Positions 12,772-17,664 of a stretch of DNA of 17,664 bases are shown here, piece by piece. The notes beneath the pieces were generated by a model. The model made no database searches. It was given only the letters and a program-made list of their open reading frames with translations, and had not been told where the DNA came from. Origin of the DNA: an uncultured Actinomycetes bacterium (GTDB lineage: Bacteria; Actinomycetota; Actinomycetes; Nanopelagicales; Nanopelagicaceae); assembly GCA_903832395.1 (NCBI GenBank), contig CAILBF010000084.1, forward strand, positions 1-17,664, written 5' to 3'. The stretch's first letter is position 1. Every line of letters starts with the position of its first letter. A program made the position numbers and the translations under genes.

Positions 12772-14826
12772 ATGTTCACGCTGGTAGCTATCACCTTTGC
12801 AATATTGTCCATCGCACTGTTTTTGGGCTTTGTTCCCGGCTCTATCATTACTGCCGCAATTGCCGGGGGTTCAAAGAGCCGTGGACCAGTTGCCTTAGGT
12901 CTTTCAATTGGAATCGGTTTCTCAATGTCAAGCATTGCCGCGGCTTGGGCATTTGGTCTATTTGGTGCAAATAGTTACTTGATGATTTTGATTGCCCTCA
13001 TCGTACTTTCCTTTGGTTTGCTTGCAATTCCGAAAGTTAGAAAATCTCTAACCGTCTGGAAAGAGTTTGGACGTTGGGATTCACTGCTTCTGCTCCTTCC
13101 TTTCATTACCGCTTTTTATGGCAAGCCATATTGGACAGGTGCTACGGGTCTTAGATTAATGGCAGGTTCAGGCCCAGATATCCCGCAAAATTTAATGACG
13201 GCACTGGCACAACCTGGAGTTGGATCAACATGGTCGCAAGGGCGCGATAATTTCCTTGCCTTCCTGGGAGATAAAAATTTAGGTGCAGCTGTTTATCACT
13301 TATATCAACTACCTTCGATGCAACAGCAGGCAGGCGTTGATTATTTAATATATGGAACTCGTTGGGGCCTGAGTATTCCTTATGCTCAGATCTTGCGCCT
13401 GGATCGCTCCTTCCTAGTTGTTGGACAAGGGTTAACAATTTCTGCTGGAATCGCTGCCCTGGGATTAATTATTTATGCCTTTTCACGATTAGTCTTTGAA
13501 CGCTACTCACTATCATTTTTGCTATTACTCGCCTCTATTTCTTCGGCGCCTATTATGGTTCAAGTCTTTAATGGCGGAATGGCGCAGGCTTGGGCTCTTC
13601 CAGGCATTGGTTTACTATCAAGCGTCTTACTGCTGACGTTGTATTTAAAAACGAAAGATGAGTTAACACCTGGAACCTTTAAAGGCTTGGTTGCACTATC
13701 GGCATTTGGTTGGCTTGCAAATGCCGTTACCTATATTGATTCGAGCATGACGCTAGCGGCAGTTTTTGCGATTTCGGCAATCTTTTTAGGAATCTTAGCT
13801 AAACGCGAACTAAGTCTTTCGCTAATAAAGACCATGTTTGCTGGGGGGTTGCTAGCGGCAATTATTGTTGCGCCATACTCGTATGCTGCCATTTCCACGA
13901 TGAGTATTCGCTTAAAACTGGCCTCAGGCACTGGGTTTTTATTCAATCACTGGCCGTTGCCCTCTGAAATGTTAGGTGTCATAGATATCTGGACAGGTAA
14001 AACTGGAACTCCCCGAGATCCGATAGTGATGTTAATTGGTGTTCTTTTATCTGCCGGCATAATTTGGGTTGTTCTACGCGGCCTTAAAAGCAAAATTGCT
14101 TGGGATAGATCAGTATCGATATTGGGGCTTTCGATAATTATTGTGACTGGCGCCGTGGCTTTTTGGGCAAAAAACACCAGCCTTGGTAGCAACTACTCCT
14201 ATGTAAAAGTTGCAACCTATGTTGGGCCGCTATTCTTATTAATAATTGGCGAGAGAATGTCTCAGAATTTGAAAGTCAAGCGCGCTAAGAATTCAAAAAA
14301 TGATACGCCTTACTGGCTTCGTATGGTTACTCCAACGATTTACGTGGCGATCATGATTGGCTCAGTAGTTGCAGCGAACAATGGCCTGCTGAAACAACAG
14401 GAGTTTTCATATCCCTCATCGATGACAGTAATTCTAAATGACAAGGCGGCACAAGCAGAGTTACATAATTACAATTACTTGACCACATACCGCGCACTTA
14501 GCAATGTGCTCGGATTTGTGGGCGATACTTACTGGGTAGCAAAAGCTCCTAATGATATTTTATTAGGAACTCGGATGAACAACGAGATGCGAATTATCTG
14601 TTTTGTTGGCGACACACTATGTGCTCCTAAGACCCCAGAAATAACTGGAAATATATTAAATAAATATAGCCTTAGGGTATATCAATCCCCAATTACTACG
14701 GCGCAGTTCGCAGCGCTAAAACCACTTGATCGCTTCTATGCCGATATGGATGCCGTGGGACAACCTCGATTTGTTATTCCTAACCGGTTCATCGGCGGAA
14801 ATCCACTTCTTAAACCGAATACATGA
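12772..14826 (+). CDS. Large polytopic membrane protein, GT-C-like, function unknown
   Basis: 684 residues; TTGGGGATTTC before the ATG supplies GGGG as binding site. About a dozen hydrophobic helices cover residues 1-590, followed by a hydrophilic C-terminal domain of about 120 residues. Between the early and later helices lies a long extracytoplasmic loop (about 118-205) with 'AGSGPDIPQNLMTA' (131-144) and several Trp, Tyr and Gly residues. In GT-C glycosyltransferases an acidic residue in the first large outer loop binds the lipid-phosphate sugar donor, so D136 would be the candidate. I cannot name a family, and the GT-C idea rests on topology and context (after an O-antigen-ligase-like gene and coupled by a 4-bp overlap to a sugar epimerase gene). 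Other options are a flippase-like or an S-layer glycan assembly protein. Confidence 0.6.
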   Translation: MFTLVAITFAILSIALFLGFVPGSIITAAIAGGSKSRGPVALGLSIGIGFSMSSIAAAWAFGLFGANSYLMILIALIVLSFGLLAIPKVRKSLTVWKEFGRWDSLLLLLPFITAFYGKPYWTGATGLRLMAGSGPDIPQNLMTALAQPGVGSTWSQGRDNFLAFLGDKNLGAAVYHLYQLPSMQQQAGVDYLIYGTRWGLSIPYAQILRLDRSFLVVGQGLTISAGIAALGLIIYAFSRLVFERYSLSFLLLLASISSAPIMVQVFNGGMAQAWALPGIGLLSSVLLLTLYLKTKDELTPGTFKGLVALSAFGWLANAVTYIDSSMTLAAVFAISAIFLGILAKRELSLSLIKTMFAGGLLAAIIVAPYSYAAISTMSIRLKLASGTGFLFNHWPLPSEMLGVIDIWTGKTGTPRDPIVMLIGVLLSAGIIWVVLRGLKSKIAWDRSVSILGLSIIIVTGAVAFWAKNTSLGSNYSYVKVATYVGPLFLLIIGERMSQNLKVKRAKNSKNDTPYWLRMVTPTIYVAIMIGSVVAANNGLLKQQEFSYPSSMTVILNDKAAQAELHNYNYLTTYRALSNVLGFVGDTYWVAKAPNDILLGTRMNNEMRIICFVGDTLCAPKTPEITGNILNKYSLRVYQSPITTAQFAALKPLDRFYADMDAVGQPRFVIPNRFIGGNPLLKPNT

Positions 14827-15779
14827 GAGTTGTTGTAACTGGAGCTTCGGGTTTCTTGGGTTCATGGATTTGTAGAGTATTAGCCACCAAGCATGAAGTA
14901 GTTGCCCTTGTTCGCCCGACCTCTGATGGATATCGGCTTAGCGGTATTGAAAAATTAGAGATTGCTCCGGTCGAAAACTCTGAGTGGGCTGCGTTCATTG
15001 CCTCTGAAAAGCCCGATGCCTTAATCCTTACGGATTGGTGGGGCGTGGGTAATCACGATAGAAATGATGAACACCAGTTCGACAATATTGCACGCATGGA
15101 ACACCTCGCCAAGGCCGCTAGAGATGCCGGAGTTGGCATCCTCATTGGAGTAGGCAGTCAGGCAGAACTTGGTCCAGTCTCTGACGGCATAACCGAGGAT
15201 TTACCCGATAACCCGACCACGAAATATGGAGCGGCCAAAGTTGCCACCCGAAAGGCGATGGAAGAGATTCTTGAAGGCTCGCCAACGCGCTTTGCATGGA
15301 TGCGTATTTTCTCTACTTACGGACCATCAGATACTGATACCTGGTTAATCCCACAGTTAATTGACACTTTAACTAAAGGCGAAGTTATGGAGTTAACTAA
15401 AGGCGAACAAGAGTGGAGCTATCTGCACGCCTTTGATTTAGCGCGTGCCTTTCAAGCAGTTCTCGAGCACGTATCAATTTCGGGCATTGTGAATGTGGGA
15501 AATCCCCATACTGTGAATCTAAAGAATGCAATCGGCTTAATTGCTCATCAATTAGGTGCCGGGGGGTTACTTAATTTTGGAGCGTTGCCTTATCGGCCCG
15601 ATCAAGTCATGAAGCTAGAGCCTGCCTGTGAATCACTGACTGCAATTGGTTGGAAGCCGGTAGTTTCATTTGCAGATGGAATCAAACAGACAATTCAATG
15701 GCGACACCGCGAACAGGTAGAGCCATTACATTGCGAAGATGGCCAAGAAGTTGTATTTAATTTACCTTCAAGGCGTTAA
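14823..15779 (+). CDS. NAD(P)-dependent sugar epimerase/dehydratase (extended SDR)
   Basis: 318 residues. The start overlaps the preceding stop as ATGA (14823-14826), indicating translational coupling. A Rossmann motif TGASGFLG occupies 6-13; the active-site set is S112 in GVGSQAE, Y135 and K139 in KYGAAK. 'RIFSTYGP' (161-168) is the usual RxxNxYGP-like segment, and the C-terminal half has 'WSYLHAFDLARAF', the standard 'HvdDla' stretch. It probably acts on a nucleotide-activated sugar as 4-reductase, epimerase or dehydratase; substrate is not readable from sequence. Its 3' end overlaps the convergent transketolase gene by 23 bp. Context links it to the membrane glycan proteins upstream and the transketolase and nucleotidyltransferase downstream. 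Confidence 0.88.
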   Translation: MRVVVTGASGFLGSWICRVLATKHEVVALVRPTSDGYRLSGIEKLEIAPVENSEWAAFIASEKPDALILTDWWGVGNHDRNDEHQFDNIARMEHLAKAARDAGVGILIGVGSQAELGPVSDGITEDLPDNPTTKYGAAKVATRKAMEEILEGSPTRFAWMRIFSTYGPSDTDTWLIPQLIDTLTKGEVMELTKGEQEWSYLHAFDLARAFQAVLEHVSISGIVNVGNPHTVNLKNAIGLIAHQLGAGGLLNFGALPYRPDQVMKLEPACESLTAIGWKPVVSFADGIKQTIQWRHREQVEPLHCEDGQEVVFNLPSRR

Positions 15780-16674
15780 ATTTCTTAATAATATTTTCAA
15801 CGCTAATTCCATTGGCTGAGCGCAAAAAGTTTTGGTCCCCAATTTGTGAGAGATTATTTTGATCAGCGGCGATTAAGCCGATTGCGCCTTTCAGATTTGC
15901 CGCATTTGCGGCTTCGAGTACGGCGGTTCCGACGCCGCCTCTGTATGAATGCTCTTCAATAACAATGACTGGGCCTTTCTTTAGCGCCTCTTGCAAGTAA
16001 TTAATATCAATTGTTGAAACGAATGGCATTGAAGCAACCGCTACCGAAATTCCTTGATTGGCTAACTCTTTAGCTGCCGCAACGGCAACAGTTCCGACCG
16101 AGCCTGCGAAAATTAAAGTTCCTGAGGTGCCAGGGGAGACTTCATTAATGGTGCCATGCGAAACTTTAGGCGCAGTCGTATGAATTGTTGGTTCGCCACT
16201 TTTACCAAGGCGCAAGTAGGTTGGTTTCTTTGATGCGATTATTGACAGTGTTAGTTGGGCCGTTTCGGCTGGGTCGGCAGGGACTATGACGTCCATGTTG
16301 GGAAGTGCCCGTAAAACAGCTATATCTTCCAGGGCGTGGTGCGTATAGCCCTGACTGCCATAGGCATAACCGGCACCAACCGAGACGACAACTACTGGGT
16401 TATTCATTAAGCAGACATCATTTCGAATCTGCTCTAAGCATCGAAGTGTTGGAAAATTACCGATGCTGTAAACAAAAACTCTTTTACCAGTGGAGGCATA
16501 CCCGGCCGCCATACCCATCATCGCCTGCTCATTAACCCCTGAGTTAATGAACTGGCCTGGAAGTTCCTTTTCAAAAGTATCGAGAACGCCGTAACCGAGG
16601 TCACCAGTCATCAAAATAATATTTTTATCTTTTTTGGCCGCCTCTAATAGCGTTGCAACAAAGGTATCGCGCAT
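15757..16674 (-). CDS. Transketolase, C-terminal subunit (split form)
   Basis: 305 residues: the pyrimidine-binding (PYR) domain plus the C-terminal transketolase domain. Visible motifs are 'LMTGDLGYGV' near 21-30, GVNEQAMMGMAAGYA at 46-60 with catalytic E49, and 'GYTHHALEDIAVLRALPNMDVIVPAD' region at 109-134 typical of transketolase and DXPS. The second domain begins near 190 ('GTLIFAGSVGTVAVAAAKEL'). The start codon overlaps the stop of the N-terminal subunit (TGATG at 16672-16676), so the two are co-translated. Paired half-size transketolases are frequent outside the central pentose phosphate pathway, often in loci for unusual or branched sugars, and the neighbours here are sugar genes. 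They need TPP and act as a heterotetramer. Confidence 0.92.
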   Translation of the reverse strand: MRDTFVATLLEAAKKDKNIILMTGDLGYGVLDTFEKELPGQFINSGVNEQAMMGMAAGYASTGKRVFVYSIGNFPTLRCLEQIRNDVCLMNNPVVVVSVGAGYAYGSQGYTHHALEDIAVLRALPNMDVIVPADPAETAQLTLSIIASKKPTYLRLGKSGEPTIHTTAPKVSHGTINEVSPGTSGTLIFAGSVGTVAVAAAKELANQGISVAVASMPFVSTIDINYLQEALKKGPVIVIEEHSYRGGVGTAVLEAANAANLKGAIGLIAADQNNLSQIGDQNFLRSANGISVENIIKKFNALKVN

Positions 16675-17495
16675 CAGTAGTTCTTCTCTAGCTGCTCAAA
16701 AGCCTTAGTGACATCATCGGCAGTCGGTGGTTTGTAGTGCCAGAGCACGCTGTTCTCCATGAAATCAACGCCCTTGCCTTTAGTTGTATCGGCGATGACA
16801 CATGTAGGTCCAGATCGTTGTACGAGGGCCGCAGCCAAGCGCGTGTAATCATGACCCGGAACAGTATGTGCCGCCCAACCAAACGCAATCCACTTATCGG
16901 CGAAAGGCTCGAGCTTTAGCGTATCTTCGGTAAAAGTCAGCGATTGAATCTTGTTGCGATCGACGATGACAACTAAATTATCTAGATCGTGGTGATTGGC
17001 AATCATTGCCGACTCCCATGTTGTGCCTTCGTCACATTCACCATCGGACATAACGACAAATACGCGTCCCTTAGCCCCAGATTTCTTGCGTGACATTGCA
17101 ATACCAAGGCCATAAGGCAAACCGTGACCCAGCGAGCCAGTGGAAAGTTCAACTCCAGGAACACCTTTCGAAGTTACGTGTCCGCCAAGAGGTGCATCGT
17201 TGTTGCAATATTTAGCTAGCCACTCCTTTGGAAAAAATCCTTGAAGTGCTAGTACGGAATAGAGCGCTGATGCGGAGTGGCCTTTAGATAAAATTACGAT
17301 ATCTCGATCGGCCTCATCCATATTTGCGGCTGAAATATTTGCAGCCCCGCTGTAGAGAACACTCAAAATATCTACAACTGAAAGGGCTGAAGCCACATGA
17401 GATGCTTTTGCAGCACTCGTCATTGAAATAATTTCTCGCCGCGCCGCAAGTGCAAGCCCAGCGGCCTCTGTGAAGGGAGTAGCAGTATTAGACAA
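16674..17495 (-). CDS. Transketolase, N-terminal (TPP-binding) subunit (split form)
   Basis: 273 residues from a TTG start at 17495; GAAGGGG seven bases upstream supports it. It carries the TPP-binding half: ASHVASALSVVDIL (31-44), a variant of the family's 'GHpGxxLS' in which a glycine is replaced, LSKGHSASALY (69-79), STGSLGHGLPYGLGIA (118-133), and the TPP motif DGECDEG at 151-157 running to N181 in VDRNKIQ. All metal and diphosphate ligands appear present. Transfers two-carbon ketol units between sugars together with the C-terminal subunit, whose gene follows with a one-base overlap. Divergent from the nucleotidyltransferase gene, with 130 bp between starts. Confidence 0.92.
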   Translation of the reverse strand: MSNTATPFTEAAGLALAARREIISMTSAAKASHVASALSVVDILSVLYSGAANISAANMDEADRDIVILSKGHSASALYSVLALQGFFPKEWLAKYCNNDAPLGGHVTSKGVPGVELSTGSLGHGLPYGLGIAMSRKKSGAKGRVFVVMSDGECDEGTTWESAMIANHHDLDNLVVIVDRNKIQSLTFTEDTLKLEPFADKWIAFGWAAHTVPGHDYTRLAAALVQRSGPTCVIADTTKGKGVDFMENSVLWHYKPPTADDVTKAFEQLEKNY

Positions 17496-17625
17496 CTTTG
17501 AACCCCTTCAACTCGATTAAATACATGAGCAAGGATAGTAATATAGGGCTCAAAATACCGCTTCCATAATCCTTGGGGGCCCGTGCCGTTAGACTTTAGG
17601 TCGAGTCGCTAAGAGGGGGAGTTTC
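17496..17625. promoter_or_regulatory. Divergent control region between transketolase and nucleotidyltransferase genes
   Basis: 130 bp that must hold promoters for both directions. It contains GAAGGGG for the leftward gene and AGAGGGGGA for the rightward one. I see no pair of -35/-10 boxes with convincing spacing; TTTAAT (minus strand, near 17517) and TAGACT (17590-17595) are only weak -10 candidates. Shared regulation is plausible. Confidence 0.35.
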
Positions 17626-17664
17626 GTGAAAGCGGTAATTCTTGCAGGTGGTCTAGGAACGCGT
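17626..17664 (+). CDS. Sugar nucleotidyltransferase, 5' end only
   Basis: Only 13 codons fall in the window: GTG start, then KAVILAGGLGTR, the phosphate-binding loop (GGxGTR) of the NTP_transferase family. AGAGGGGGA lies six bases upstream. The MKAVILAGGLGTR form is common in glucose-1-phosphate cytidylyl- and related nucleotidyltransferases that open NDP-sugar pathways; the substrate nucleotide cannot be told from this stub. It is truncated by the window edge, not biologically as far as can be seen. Confidence 0.85.
   Translation, partial: MKAVILAGGLGTR

Noticed and set aside
1..17664. CRISPR array, toxin-antitoxin pair or phage genes
   Set aside because: No regularly spaced repeats with unique spacers, and no small paired genes or phage structural genes were recognised; the only tandem repeats are the IS iterons and the coiled-coil heptads.

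Overview
The window looks like a chromosomal segment of a small-genome, AT-leaning actinobacterium, possibly a freshwater acI/Nanopelagicales-type organism. This is inferred from a tRNA-Glu/tRNA-Asp pair without encoded CCA, short intergenic gaps, use of GTG and TTG starts, several starts with no clear Shine-Dalgarno but a -10-like hexamer six bases upstream, and a secreted Ala/Ser/Thr-rich protein with an alanine coiled-coil tail. No ribosomal or other marker gene is present, so the taxon is a guess.

Layout: (1) 23-252, tRNA-Asp(GTC) and tRNA-Glu(TTC) on the minus strand. (2) 371-2133, a divergent pair: a secreted SIMPL-domain (DUF541) protein and the tRNA-modifying threonylcarbamoyl-AMP synthase (Sua5/YrdC type). 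(3) 2342-5629, an AT-rich accessory block: a polysaccharide-deacetylase-like gene, a convergent GNAT-like gene and an FkbM-type methyltransferase broken by one in-frame amber codon, with a 439-bp gap before the last. (4) 5808-7261, tRNA-Lys(TTT) with an IS481-family insertion sequence just behind its 3' end; an 11-bp copy of the tRNA end plus flank lies on the far side of the element. (5) 7506-10956, an ECF-like sigma factor fused to a membrane segment and an extracytoplasmic domain, followed in the same direction by a leader full of inverted repeats, a 610-residue secreted surface-type protein and a strong terminator. (6) 10991-17664, a cell-surface glycan region: an O-antigen-ligase/polymerase-like protein, a large unknown polytopic membrane protein, a translationally coupled NAD(P)-dependent sugar epimerase/dehydratase, a convergent two-subunit transketolase, and the start of a nucleotidyltransferase that is divergent from the transketolase and runs off the end.

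How they may work together: the right half resembles a surface polysaccharide or glycoprotein locus. The nucleotidyltransferase would activate a sugar phosphate, the SDR and the split transketolase would remodel the sugar, and the membrane proteins would assemble or transfer the glycan. The left block carries glycan-tailoring functions of the kind found in variable surface islands. Between them is the most unusual unit, a membrane-tethered sigma factor beside a secreted coiled-coil surface protein with a highly structured leader. It could be a one-component envelope sensor controlling a surface layer; that link is inference from order and structure only.
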